Positions 27,115-36,052 of a DNA stretch of 64,000 nucleotides are shown here, piece after piece. Source of the stretch: DATFDN01 sp963818725 (lineage in GTDB: Bacteria > Pseudomonadota > Alphaproteobacteria > Acetobacterales > Acetobacteraceae); the NCBI GenBank assembly GCA_963818725.1, contig CAWFTU010000001.1:868001-932000 (forward strand). Reading direction: 5' to 3'. Under the pieces are notes generated by a model that worked only from the letters and a program-made list of their open reading frames with translations, had not been told where the DNA came from and did no database searches. Made by a program: the position numbers and the translations under genes. Each line of letters begins with the position of its first letter. Positions within the stretch are counted from its first letter, which is position 1.

Positions 27115-28276
27115 CGAAATCCGCGTGATCGGTGCCTGTGAACTGGAGTAGGCTGACGGCTCTGGCGAGGGGGCAAAGCCGTGGCGCACATTGTCGAGCA
27201 CCTGCCTGTGGGGGAACTGGAGCGGCTCTATCGGGCAGCCCGAGACGCGACCGCGGCGCGGCACATCCAGGCGATCTGGCTATTGGCCCAGGGGCGGACG
27301 GTGCTGGACGTCGCCAGCGTGCTGGCGTTCGTGCCGCGCTGGGTGGAGGAGTTGGCCGCACGCTACAACGCGCACGGCCCTGACGCCTTGGGCGACCAGC
27401 GACGGCGCAACGGACGCGCAGCCAGCGTGCTGACGCCTGCGCTGCTGGCCGCACTGTCCGAGCGCCTGAGGGGCACCCCCCGAGGACGGCGGGCGCTGGA
27501 CCGGCCCCAAGGTCGCGGTCTGGATGGCGCGCCACCTCGGGGTGGAGCGGGTGCACCCGCAGCGCGGCTGGGAGGCGCTGAAGCGGGTCCGGTGGTCGAT
27601 CCAGGCACCGCGCCCGCGGCACCCGCGCGCAGCCACGCCCGAGCAGCAAGCCGAGTTCAGGGGGGGCTCGAGGCGGCGGTCGCACGGGCCAAGGCCGCGC
27701 ACCCCGACCGGCCGGTCGAGGTCTGGGCCGAGGACGAGCACCGCCTCGGCCTGAAGCCGGTCCGCCGCCGTGTGTGGGCCCCAGTCGGCGCGCGGCCCAT
27801 CGCCCTCGGCCACCACCGCTACAAGTGGCTGCACGTCACGGCCTTCGTGCAGCCGACCAGCGGCGAGGCAGTCTGGTTCCTGTCCACCGGCCTGAGCAAG
27901 CGGCTGTTCGAGGCCCTGCTCGCCGCCTTCGCGCGCGAGACCGGGGCTGGGCGCGCGCGCCACATCCTACTGGTGCTGGACAACGCCGGCTGGCTGGTGC
28001 TGGACAACGCCGGCTGGCACGGCCCAAGGGCCTGGCCGTCCCCGACGGCATCACGCTGGTGTTCCTGCCGCCGTACTCACCCGAGCTCCAGCCCGCCGAG
28101 CGACTCTGGCCGCTGGTGGACGAGCCGGTCATCAACCGGCACTTCGCAACCCTCGATGACCTCGACGCCGCCGGCGCCGAGCGCTGCCGCCGCCTCGACC
28201 CGGCCGCCATACGCCCGCACACCAGCTTCCATTGGTGGCCCAAGCCGGTTCAGCCGAGCTGATCAGACGGAGTTGG
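27115..28276 (+). mobile_element. IS630-family element A (1162 bp)
   Basis: Bounded by TA dinucleotides (27113-27114 and 28277-28278) as expected for IS630-family insertion. The ends are imperfect inverted repeats: left CGAAATCCGCGTGATCGG, right end read inward CAACTCCGTCTGATCAG. Excision with one TA retained joins the end of the lectin gene to the sequence before the Nudix start. The transposase inside is broken. Confidence 0.75.
27181..28260 (+). pseudogene. IS630-family transposase, multiply frameshifted
   Basis: The protein can be followed only by changing frame three times: VEELAARYNAHGPDALGDQR in frame 1; WMARHLGVERVHPQRGWEAL after a C6 run near 27480; back to frame 1 after a G7 run near 27660 (VEVWAEDEHRLGL, the DDE-region Asp); then HGPKGLAVPDGITLVFLPPY and SPELQPAERLWP after a further slip near 28024. 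A 24-base tandem duplication at 27970-28017 repeats the LVLDNAGW segment that holds the second catalytic Asp. It cannot make an active transposase. Confidence 0.8.
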
Positions 28277-28296
28277 TATGAGACGACTGGGTATTT

Positions 28297-29781
28297 AGTC
28301 GGTCTTGAACAACTCCCAATGCATTGATCTGGTTCAGCAATCCGCCGAATTGGACGCTGTGGAATTGCACGGTTTGGTTGGCCTCGGCGGCAAACCCTGC
28401 GATTCTCGCGACCATGAAGCACCGTCCCCGCCCAGCCGAACAGGATGACCTGCGGCGGCCGCGCCTGGTCGACATGATCGATGGGCAGCACGAGTTGGTC
28501 CGGCTGGCGGCGCTGATCGACTGGTCCTGGTTCGAGGAACACTGGGCGGGCTTCTTCCCCTCCCCGGAGGGGCGGCCCGCCCTCCACCCTCGTCTGGTCG
28601 CAGGCCTGATGTACCCTGCAGCACGCCCACGGCCTCTCCGACGAGGCCGTCCTCGCCCGTTGGGTGGAGAACCCGTACCACCAGCACTTCACCGGCGAGG
28701 TGTTCTTCCAGCACCGGCTGCCCCTTCACCCCTCCTCGCTCAGCCGCTGGCGCGGCCGGATCGGCGAAGAGGGCGTGGAGTGGCTGCTGACCAAGACGGT
28801 CGAGGCAGGCCGGGCCTCGGGGGCCGTGAAGCCGCGCAGCCTCTCCGAAATCGTGGTGGACACCACCGTCATGGAAAAAGCCATCGCTCACCCGACCGAC
28901 AGCCGGCTCTACGAGACGGCCCGTCGCTCCTTGGTGACGCTGGCGCAGAAGGTCGGGATCCGGCTGCGGCAAAACTACAACCGCAAGGCCCCGCGTCTGG
29001 CCGCCCAGGCCGGGCGTCACGCCCATGCCCGGCAGTTCCGGCGCATGCGCAAGGCGCTGCGCACGCTGAAGGGCTACACGGGACGCGTCCTGCGCGACAC
29101 CGGCCGCAAGCTCGGCACTGTCCCCCAGGGGCAACTCCGGAGGCGGATCGAGGCGCGCATGGCACTCGTCACCCGCCTGCTGCGGCAGACACCCAAGAGC
29201 CGGAACAAGATCTACGCCCTGCACGAGCCGGAGGTCGACTGCATCGCCAAGGGCAAGGCGCGGGTGCGCTACGAGTTTGGCACCAAGGTCAGCGTCGCCA
29301 CCACCCTCGCCGAGGGCTTCGTCGTCGGTATGCGCTCCATGCCCGGCAACCCCTATGACGGGCACACGCTCGGCGAGGCCCTCCAGCAGGTCGAGACCCT
29401 GACGGCTTGCCGCCCCAGCCTCGCCGTGGTCGACCGCGGCTACCGCGGCCACGGCGTGCAGGGCACCAGGGTGCTCATCAGCGGCTCACGGCGCGGCATC
29501 ACGCCGAGGCTGGCCAGGCTCCTCAAGCGCCGCAGTGCGATTGAGCCCGAGATCGGCCACATGAAGACCGATGGCCGCCTCGCCCGCTGCGGCCTCAAGG
29601 GCCTGCTCGGCGACGCCATCTTCGCCGTCCTCTGCGGCTGCGGGCACAACATCCGCAAGATCCTCGCCCACCTCCGGGCGCTTTTGACGGCTCTCCTCGC
29701 CAGCCTGCTCCAGCTTCACCCGCGCGCAGACGCCACCTGGTTACCTGCCAGCCAGCCTGAACGAGTTATTCAAGACCGACT
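28297..29781 (+). mobile_element. IS5-family-like element (1485 bp)
   Basis: Ends are inverted repeats AGTCGGTCTTGAACAACTC (left) and AGTCGGTCTTGAATAACTC (right, read inward). The element is flanked by a direct 4-base duplication ATTT (28293-28296 and 29782-29785). Removing it with one ATTT restores the lectin frame through DTIVNTQSS. The 4-base duplication and transposase type fit the IS5 family; the subgroup is uncertain. Confidence 0.8.
28414..29781 (+). pseudogene. IS5-family transposase, frameshifted
   Basis: Starts MKHRPRPAEQDDLRRPRLVD and runs to RLVAGLMY. An extra C at about 28614 then throws it out of frame; the remainder continues as QHAHGLSDEAVLARWVENPY, VVDTTVMEKAI, SLAVVDRGYRGHGV and EPEIGHMKTDGRL, the DDE core with its Y-R-E-type signature region. 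The second frame has no stop inside the element and runs on into the flank to about 29953. Single-base insertion or sequencing error. Confidence 0.8.
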
Positions 29782-30292
29782 ATTTACTATCGTATCGTAC
29801 ACGTCTCGAGATGGGACTGTGCTGCATTCACAGCGGAAGCTCACACCAGCGGGTGTCGTTACTGCCAACACCCAATTTCCGGGCTTAGGGTCTTTGACAA
29901 TGAGACATCGAACTGAAGGACCAGACATGATCACAATCTGGTTTTCTGTTTGAGTTTGATGATTGTATTTGGTTCCATCAGGCCCTTGAATCGTCAATAC
30001 GGCACCTTTTGGAAAGCCGACGGAGTCATCGCCTTGCGTGAGGACCACATAGAGAAAAGGCGCACCCGCATCAACCGTCATCGTGTGAAGGGAGCCACGC
30101 GCGGCGCTACACGTACAAGAACAATATGAATTTGCACCACGCACTTCAGTGAAGGGTGCCGCGGCGGCGGCGGGGGCGTAGGCGCCTTGGGCGGTATTTG
30201 ATTGCCACAAGATGCCAGGCGCAGGCCCACCAAGGCTGCGAACGACCAGATCGCCGTTGTCTCCAACCCAGAGATATGCGCCTGGGTTATTA

Positions 30293-31420
30293 CTAACCCG
30301 GCCACCAAATAGGTAGCTCTCTTGGCCTATGCTGCGTAGCGGACGGAGGAGGCCTGGAAGAAGGCGCGGACCTTGGCGGGGCGGCGCTGCAGGCTGCGCA
30401 TGTAGGAGGTCAGGCCAGCCTTCAGCGCGGCCTTGTCCCTGGGCACCTGGCGCCGCGCCATGGCTTGCTTGACGTCGTTGTTGAGAAACTCGTCGGGATT
30501 GTGCTCCGGCGCGTAGGGCGGGAGATAGAACAGTTCGAGCCGCTCAGCGTTGGCCTTCACCCAGGCGGTGACCCGTCTGGCGCGGTGGACCCGCAGATTA
30601 TCGGCGATGACGAACAGCTTGCGCCCGGCGCCCTGCACCAGACGCCGCAGGAAGATCAGGAAGGTCGTGGCGGTGAGCGCGCCGTCATAGACCATGAATT
30701 GCAATGTGCCGCGGTTGGTCAGGCTGGAGATCATCGACTGCGTGACCCGTGCAGCCGGCCGTAGCAGGACGGGCGTCTTGCCTTTTGGGGCGAAACTCCG
30801 GCCGTAGTTGGCCTGGTTGGACAAACCGGTCTCGTCCGCCCAGTGGATCTCGGCGCCCTCTGCCTTGGCCCGCTCGGCAATCGCCGGATACTCTTGTCGC
30901 AGCCAGGCGCGGACCGCTGGCTCGCGGCGCTCGAGGGCCCGTCGTGCCGGGCGCTGCGCGGTGAAGCCCCAGGCCCGCAGGGCGCGCCCGAGGGCCGAGG
31001 CCGACAGCCGCACCCCGGTCTCGCGCTCAATCAGCGCGCCGACCGCCTCACGGGTCCACAGCGCGAACGGCAGCTTCAGCTGATCCGGGCAGCGGTCCGC
31101 GATCAGGCGCCGGATCCTCTGCTCCTGTGGAGGCGAGAGCGCCTTCTGCTCGCCCGGCCGGCGACCGCGCCGCCCACCATCCAAGGCAGCCTCCCCGGAT
31201 TGCCGCACCGCCTCGACCCATTCCCCGACAAAGCGACGGTTCACGCCGACGGCCGCCGCGGCCTCAATGCGAGTTTTGCCCCCCTCCACCATGGCAACGG
31301 CCACGCGGCGCAGCTCTGCCTGGGTAGCCGGGTCAAGCTTGCGGAAGTCACGACGGAGCGCCATGCCCGGACTGTCGCACAGCACCCCGCAGAATGCTAC
31401 CTATTTGGTGGCCTGGTTAG
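30293..31420 (-). mobile_element. IS630-family element B (1128 bp)
   Basis: Terminal inverted repeats of about 25 bases (CTAACC[C/A]GGCCACC then AAATAGGTAGC) with a single mismatch, flanked on both sides by TA (30291-30292 and 31421-31422). Excision with one TA restores the lectin frame (WASNTA / NNPGAYL). The intact transposase frame and near-perfect ends mark this as one of the youngest insertions in the island. Confidence 0.9.
30327..31364 (-). CDS. IS630-family transposase (intact)
   Basis: About 345 residues beginning MALRRDFRKLDPATQAELRR. An N-terminal winged-helix region (EAAAAVGVNRRFVGEWVEAV) is followed by a DDE domain: WADETGLSNQ (first Asp), VIADNLRVHRA (second Asp) and YAPEHNPDEFLNND (Glu). 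Full length for the family and without interruption, so the element may still be mobile. The ATG at 31364 is preferred over one 21 bases upstream. Confidence 0.9.
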   Translation of the reverse strand: MALRRDFRKLDPATQAELRRVAVAMVEGGKTRIEAAAAVGVNRRFVGEWVEAVRQSGEAALDGGRRGRRPGEQKALSPPQEQRIRRLIADRCPDQLKLPFALWTREAVGALIERETGVRLSASALGRALRAWGFTAQRPARRALERREPAVRAWLRQEYPAIAERAKAEGAEIHWADETGLSNQANYGRSFAPKGKTPVLLRPAARVTQSMISSLTNRGTLQFMVYDGALTATTFLIFLRRLVQGAGRKLFVIADNLRVHRARRVTAWVKANAERLELFYLPPYAPEHNPDEFLNNDVKQAMARRQVPRDKAALKAGLTSYMRSLQRRPAKVRAFFQASSVRYAA

Positions 31421-31889
31421 TAGCTGTGTTTGACGCCCATCGTCGCTGTCTATTTTGATCATAAAGAACCAAGTTTCCATCATTTTGCATGATGAGCTCG
31501 GGTGGAGCCGGGAGTGGCGGGGGGGTGACCCGTTTTTACATCCACCTTGGGGGGTTCTAGGCTCAAAACCTTCTTGGTGGTTGAAGCCCCAGGGGCCCAG
31601 ATCTCCTTGACCAGGGGACCCTGAGCGAACAGAGCAACCGCCCCTAGTTTTGGGTCTACGGTAAGCCGGTACTTCTTGTTGTTCGATAGCAAGCTGTTGC
31701 CAGCAGCTAGAACTTGTCCGGAAAGAAGAACACTTGCCATGTCGTCCTCTCAAAAGGAAAGTTATGCCACGGACCATGCTGCGAGCACCATTCTCGGATG
31801 CTTGGAATGGCCCCATTAGTCACGAGGTCATGACGCGACCACGTTTTCGCATATTCGGTTGTCCTTAACTATGTCCGACGTCACATCAA

Positions 31890-32357
31890 ACCAATTTTTA
31901 ATCAGCGGCTGGAAGTCGTTCTGGCAAAAGGCCGGGCTGGTTCATGCGTCGGGCCAGAGCGCGTAGCGGATCTCGTCGCGCTGGACGACATGGATCGCGT
32001 TGGGAAATACGACATGCCGCCGGCGTGATCGAAATGGAGGTGCGAGTACACCACGTAGCGTGCATCCGCGGTGCGCATGCCGAGCTTGTCGAGCTGTGCG
32101 TCAACCGCGTGGGGGCGGGTGAAGCCGTGCGCGCCGAATGCGTCACGCAGGCTCGCACCCCAATAGGCGTCGGCGCGCTCGGGGTCGGCGACGGCATGGT
32201 TGATCCCGGTGTCCCACAAAATCAGCCCGTGCTTGGGATGCTCGATGATGCCGACCGTGGTCGGGACGGAGACCGTGCCGGGCGCGAAGGCGACCAGCTT
32301 GTTCTTGTCGGGGTTGAGGGGGCCAGCATTGACCGCTGTCACGCGAAGTCCTGGCAT
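31890..32357 (-). pseudogene. metallo-beta-lactamase-fold lactonase, N-terminal half
   Basis: ATG at 32357 with a strong GGAGGAAG site. MPGLRVTAVNAGPLNPDKNK leads to GLILWDTGINHAV and the metal motif SHLHFDHAGG. After GMSYFP a one-base loss shifts the frame; the continuation is NAIHVVQRDEIRYALWPDA, then a TGA where homologues would be expected to have Trp, then TSPAFCQNDFQPLIKN, where the island begins. The gene therefore has a frameshift, a nonsense codon and a 5.9-kb insertion. Intact, it would be an N-acyl homoserine lactonase-like enzyme. Confidence 0.85.
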
Positions 32358-32456
32358 TGCTTCCTCCTCTGTCTTCGGTTGACCGTCTTTTTCGTCGCCG
32401 CAGCATCAGGCCGCCACACCGGCGATGCAAGATCCGCGACGATTATCCGTGCCCTC

Positions 32457-33614
32457 CTACCGCCACCTCCCTAGCCGTTCGGCCGCCTCGATCATGTCGG
32501 CCTCCGGGCCGCAGTAGCTGAACCGCACGAAGCGACTGCCGCGCGCGCGATCGAAGTCGACGCCGGGCGCGGCGGCGACGCCGGCCTCGGCCAGCATCCG
32601 CGCGCAGAGCGCGGCGCTGTCGTTCGATCGCTCGGTCACGTCGGCGAAGAGATAGAACGCGCCCTCGGCGGGACTAACCAGGCGGAAGCCGGCTTCGGGC
32701 AGCCTGGCCACAAGATGGTCGCGGGAGCGGCGGTAGCGGGCGACGTTGGCTTGCAGCTCCGCGTGGCAGTCGAACGCCGCCTCGGCCGCCACCTGCGCGA
32801 CATGGGGGGCGCTGATGAACAGGTTCTGCGCCAGGCACTCGACCGGGCGAACCATGTCCTCGGGCAGAACCAGCCAGCCGATGCGCCAGCCGGTCATGCT
32901 GAAATACTTGGAGAAGCTGTTCACCACCACGGCGTTCGGAAAGGCCGCCGCAGTGGCGAGGGGGGAATTGTAGTTCAGGCCGTGATAGATCTCGTCGCTG
33001 ACCAGCCGCACGCCCACGCGATCGCACCAGGCGGCGATGGCGGCAAGCTCCTCTGGATGCAGCATTGTTCCCGCCGGGTTGCACGGGCTGGCGACGATCA
33101 GCCCCTCGGGCGGCGGGTCCAGCCGTTCCAGCATCGCGACCGTTGGCTGGAACCGCGTCTCCGGCCCGGCCTCCAGGATCACCGGGTTGAAGCCGAGCGC
33201 GGTCAGGATGTTGACATAGGGCGGGTAGAAGGGCGCGGCCATCGCCACGCGGTCGCCCTGGTCGAAGGCGGCGAGGAAGGCGAGGGGGAATGCGCCCGAG
33301 GCCCCCACCGTGACCGCGACCCGCTCCGGCGCGACAACGAGGCCGTACCAGTCCCGGTAGTGCGCGGCGATACGCTCGCGCAGGCCGCGCCTGCCCAGCG
33401 ACTCGGTGTAGCCCAGCGCCTCTCCGGACCGCAGCGCGGCGATGGCGGCGTCGCGCGCGCCGGCGGGGGCGCCCGTGCCGGGCTGGCCGACCTCCATGCG
33501 GATCACCCCCGGCGCGCCCGCTGGCAACGCCGCTTGCCGGGCATTCGCGGCGGCGATCACGTCCATGACGATGAAGGGCGGAGCCGACGCGGCGCGTCCG
33601 ATCTTGAGCGCCAT
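32457..33614 (-). CDS. PLP-dependent aminotransferase (class I/II)
   Basis: About 385 residues from the ATG at 33614 (MALKIGRAASAPPFIVMDVI). Fold-type I aminotransferase. The cofactor-stacking region is VTVGASGAFPLAFLAAFDQG, SPCNPAGTML follows, VSDEIYHGLNY holds the Asp/Tyr that contact the cofactor, and NSFSKYFSMTGWRIGW holds the Schiff-base Lys. The C-terminal Arg is in SRFVRFSYC. It acts on some amino acid/2-oxo acid pair; specificity is not evident. The gamma-glutamyltransferase gene ends 2 bases upstream, so they form an operon. Confidence 0.92.
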   Translation of the reverse strand: MALKIGRAASAPPFIVMDVIAAANARQAALPAGAPGVIRMEVGQPGTGAPAGARDAAIAALRSGEALGYTESLGRRGLRERIAAHYRDWYGLVVAPERVAVTVGASGAFPLAFLAAFDQGDRVAMAAPFYPPYVNILTALGFNPVILEAGPETRFQPTVAMLERLDPPPEGLIVASPCNPAGTMLHPEELAAIAAWCDRVGVRLVSDEIYHGLNYNSPLATAAAFPNAVVVNSFSKYFSMTGWRIGWLVLPEDMVRPVECLAQNLFISAPHVAQVAAEAAFDCHAELQANVARYRRSRDHLVARLPEAGFRLVSPAEGAFYLFADVTERSNDSAALCARMLAEAGVAAAPGVDFDRARGSRFVRFSYCGPEADMIEAAERLGRWR

Positions 33615-33616
33615 GC

Positions 33617-35077
33617 TCAACCCCCGCCGCCGCCGACGGCCAGCCCCGCGCCGCGCGGGTCGGCGGCCCAGGCGCAGCTTGCCTGAGCCCCCGGCAGGCC
33701 ATCGGCGCAGACAACGACATTCGCCCGCCCTGGCTCTGGCACCGGCTCGGGCATCGGAGCGCCGGTGCGGAGCGCGTTTGCCATCGCCACGGCCACGGCC
33801 AGGCCCGAGGCGTTCTGTCCCGAGCCTCCGACCGCCGCGCGGAACGTCGCGCGCGATCGGCCGGTGGCGATGGCGGCGGCGAGCAGGGGGGGCGGCACGC
33901 TGCGAGGAGAGGCAGCGAGCAGGAAGCCCAGGCTGGGCGCGATCCGGCCCGTGCCGAAAAGATTGTCCATGGTCAGCGCGCAGGCGACGGCGCCGCCCGT
34001 GTTGTCGAGTGTCACGAACGTGGTCGTCGCGGGCAAGGGCGGCAGCGCGGCGGCGGGCGCCTCGGCCGAGAGCAAGGTGCGCGGGTCGCCGCCGGATTGG
34101 CGCCAGGTGGCCGAGACCGCCTGTGCCCGCGCCCCGGCCTCGGCCAGCGCCGCCGGATTGGCCAGCAAGACCTGGAACGCGGCGGCGGCGGCAAGCCCGC
34201 CATCGGCGGGCGGGGGAAGGAAGGCCACCTGGTCGCGCCCATCGGATAAATCGATGGCCGGAGCCCAGGTGGGCAGCCCGGCATAAAGCTCGGGCAGCGT
34301 GACCGGCCCGCCGGCAAGGCGGGACGCCTCGACGATGCGCCGCGCCAGCGCGCCCTGGTAGAAGTCGCCGACGCCGGCCGTGCGGATTTGCGCCAGGGTG
34401 GTCGCCAGCGCCGGCTGGACGAACCGATCGCCAACGGCCAGCGGCGTGCCATTGCGGCTGAACACGGCGCGTGCCTGGGGATCGGCCAGCAGCGGCTCGG
34501 CGACGAGCCGCAAATCGTCGACGAAGGCGCGCGAGGCGACAGCGCCCGAGCGGGCCAGCTGCTCGGCCGGGCGCACAAGCTGCTCGAACGGCAGATGGCC
34601 ATAGCGCGCGTGCAACAGGAACAGGCCACGGGGCAGCATCGGCACCGCCGCCGGCCGATCGGCCTGGGTGACGCCAGGCGGGCGCGGCGGCGCAAGGGGG
34701 ACGAAGATCGCCGCCTCTGGAAAGCCCTTGTTCGCCGCGTTCCGTCCCGGGCGGAAGGCGAGGCAGGCGCCGCCTCCTCCCAGGCCGGCGCGGGAAGGCA
34801 GGGTGACGGCCAGCGTGGTGGCCACCGCCACCGCCGCGTCGGCGGCGCTGCCGCCAGCCGAGAGCGCCTGACGCCCGACCAGCGCGGCCTGCGGCTCGTC
34901 GGCGACGACCGCGCCGAGGAACCCCGTTACGTGGCCCGGCGTGCCCTCCGGCACTCCCCCGGAACCAGTCAGCGGACTGGTGACGACATCGACGGCCGAG
35001 CAGCTCGTGAGAGCCAGGCCTAGCCCGAGCAAGACACGCGAGAGCCGGCCGGCGATCCCCGATTCCCTTCCTTCCAC
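33617..35077 (-). CDS. gamma-glutamyltransferase family lipoprotein
   Basis: A 486-residue Ntn-hydrolase of the gamma-glutamyltranspeptidase family. The N-terminus LLGLGLALTSCSA is a lipobox with Cys, so it is probably an outer- or inner-membrane lipoprotein facing the periplasm. ALSAGGSAADAAVAVATTLA is the usual N-terminal block. The expected autocleavage Thr lies in ATTTFVTLDNTGGAVAC, at the start of the small subunit. The classic Arg and Ser-Ser oxyanion residues are less clear, so this may be a divergent member. It partners with the aminotransferase encoded 2 bases downstream. Confidence 0.82.
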   Translation of the reverse strand: MEGRESGIAGRLSRVLLGLGLALTSCSAVDVVTSPLTGSGGVPEGTPGHVTGFLGAVVADEPQAALVGRQALSAGGSAADAAVAVATTLAVTLPSRAGLGGGGACLAFRPGRNAANKGFPEAAIFVPLAPPRPPGVTQADRPAAVPMLPRGLFLLHARYGHLPFEQLVRPAEQLARSGAVASRAFVDDLRLVAEPLLADPQARAVFSRNGTPLAVGDRFVQPALATTLAQIRTAGVGDFYQGALARRIVEASRLAGGPVTLPELYAGLPTWAPAIDLSDGRDQVAFLPPPADGGLAAAAAFQVLLANPAALAEAGARAQAVSATWRQSGGDPRTLLSAEAPAAALPPLPATTTFVTLDNTGGAVACALTMDNLFGTGRIAPSLGFLLAASPRSVPPPLLAAAIATGRSRATFRAAVGGSGQNASGLAVAVAMANALRTGAPMPEPVPEPGRANVVVCADGLPGAQASCAWAADPRGAGLAVGGGGG

Positions 35078-35219
35078 GCCGCGCTCCCCCGCAGTGCCGC
35101 CCGCAGCGGGCTGCCATAGACGCCTTCCTCCGGTCCCGCAACCAAATGGCGGGGGGCGGCCCGCTTGGGTGTCCGCACCGGGTCGGAAGCGTTGGCGGGC
35201 GGTCCCGCCTTCGCCACGG

Positions 35220-35639
35220 TCAGAACGGCTTGGCGACGACGAGGATCGCGATGCCGGCGGCGAGCCCGATCACCAGCCAAGTGCCCATCGGCGGCCCGGG
35301 CGCGCGCGTCGGCGCACCGCCCACGAGGCGGCGGATCGCGCCGGACTGGGCGCCGTGCAATCCGGACAAGGCGAGGACGAGCACCAGCTTGGCTTTCAGC
35401 CGTCCGAACGAGAACCAGCCGCCCCGCAGCGCGAGGGCGAGGCCCAAGGCCCAGACCAGCAGCATGGCCGGCGTGGTCACGCGCTGCTGCCAGGCGCGCA
35501 GGGCGCGTGCGGCGTGCGCTCCGTCCGCCAGCGCGGCAAGGCCGGCGAGCAAGGGCAGCAGCAGCGCGGCGGCGAGCACGCCGCCCACGAAAATCAGCGC
35601 CGCGGCGACGTGCAGGGCCTTCAACCAGAGATACGGCAC
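35220..35639 (-). CDS. HemJ/CopD-like four-helix membrane protein
   Basis: A 139-residue protein with four hydrophobic helices, starting at a GTG at 35639. It opens YLWLKALHVAAALIFVGGVL, with the conserved His of the family, and has TTPAMLLVWALGLAL, the LKAKLVLVLALSGLHG segment with a second His, and ends ILVVAKPF. This matches the HemJ/CopD superfamily of haem-binding or copper-related membrane proteins. HemJ proteins are protoporphyrinogen oxidases, but the N-terminal WxxGL pattern is altered, so a specific function is not assigned. Confidence 0.75.
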   Translation of the reverse strand: MPYLWLKALHVAAALIFVGGVLAAALLLPLLAGLAALADGAHAARALRAWQQRVTTPAMLLVWALGLALALRGGWFSFGRLKAKLVLVLALSGLHGAQSGAIRRLVGGAPTRAPGPPMGTWLVIGLAAGIAILVVAKPF

Positions 35640-35645
35640 GGCGGC

Positions 35646-35771
35646 TCAGGCGCCCGGCCGTGCGAGGCGGGCGGCCCTGCGCCGGATGAAGCCAAGGTTG
35701 GCGAAGCCAGCGAACGGGACGAAGGCCACGAGCAGCAGGCGCGCGACGTCCCGGCGCGCCCAACCACCTCC
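35646..35771 (-). CDS. possible small single-helix membrane protein
   Basis: An open frame of about 40 residues ending six bases before the HemJ/CopD-like start. It encodes one hydrophobic helix and a basic tail (DVARLLLVAFVPFAGFANLG, then FIRRRAARLARPGA), which looks like a real single-span peptide. No convincing start codon is present; a TAG stop lies just before the region. It may be a short gene with a non-standard start or the 3' remnant of a longer one. Upstream, 35780-36050 holds the downstream flank of the IS110 element and no recognisable gene. Confidence 0.25.
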   Translation of the reverse strand, partial: GGGWARRDVARLLLVAFVPFAGFANLGFIRRRAARLARPGA

Positions 35772-36052
35772 GGTGACGGTCTCAGGGACCGTTGTCTAAT
35801 CGCGCCTCCCCGGTCAAGCTCTTTTTCATCTGCTTCGCTTGCCTTGAGCGGACGCTCTGCCGGTTCAGGGTTGTCTCCGCGGTCAGGGACTGTGCCGCTG
35901 CCGCACGATGGTTTCCGGTGGGGGAACCTCACAATGTCAGCGAACGCGGTCTCTTCGCCGCGGCGGGCATATCGTGATGGTCCTGACCACGTCCCGGCAG
36001 GGACGCCTCTTCCGCCAGGGCGGGCGGAACTGGTGATCTCGCTCCTATACCG

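Larger units (their letters stand above)
27105..31740 (-). pseudogene. bulb-type mannose-binding lectin gene interrupted by three IS
   Basis: Start ATG at 31740, with GAGAGGA upstream: MASVLLSGQVLAAGNSLLSN, a B-lectin opening. After a slip at a C7 tract (about 31521-31527) comes ELIMQNDGNLVLYDQNRQRR, containing an intact QxDxNxVxY mannose-binding motif. Removing the IS at 30293-31420 joins WASNTA to NNPGAYLWVGDNGDLVVR, a second, degenerate repeat. A C-terminal beta-sandwich follows (SLHTMTVDAGAPFLYVVLTQ and VKDPKPGNWVLAV). Removing the other two IS gives the end VNTQSSHIS. About 285 residues in all. No classic signal peptide. Lectin-type bacteriocins use such domains, but function here is unknown. 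Confidence 0.75.
26001..31893. mobile_element. 5.9-kb foreign island inserted in the MBL lactonase gene, with three nested IS
   Basis: The two halves of the lactonase end at about 31893 (FQPLIKN) and resume at about 26000 (LAASGQLRR), so everything between is inserted. The non-IS part (about 2.1 kb) is visibly poorer in GC than the chromosome. It encodes, on the complement, a bulb-type lectin, a membrane-anchored Nudix-like protein and possibly a small ORF. Three IS elements entered later. I find no clear terminal repeat or target duplication for the island as a whole, and no integrase. The GC-rich strip at 26030-26146 holds no recognisable gene. Confidence 0.75.

Noticed and set aside
33618..35141. 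Long 5' extension of the aminotransferase frame across the gamma-glutamyltransferase gene
   Set aside because: The extension is an Arg/Gly-rich out-of-frame reading of the GGT gene; the aminotransferase starts at the ATG at 33614.
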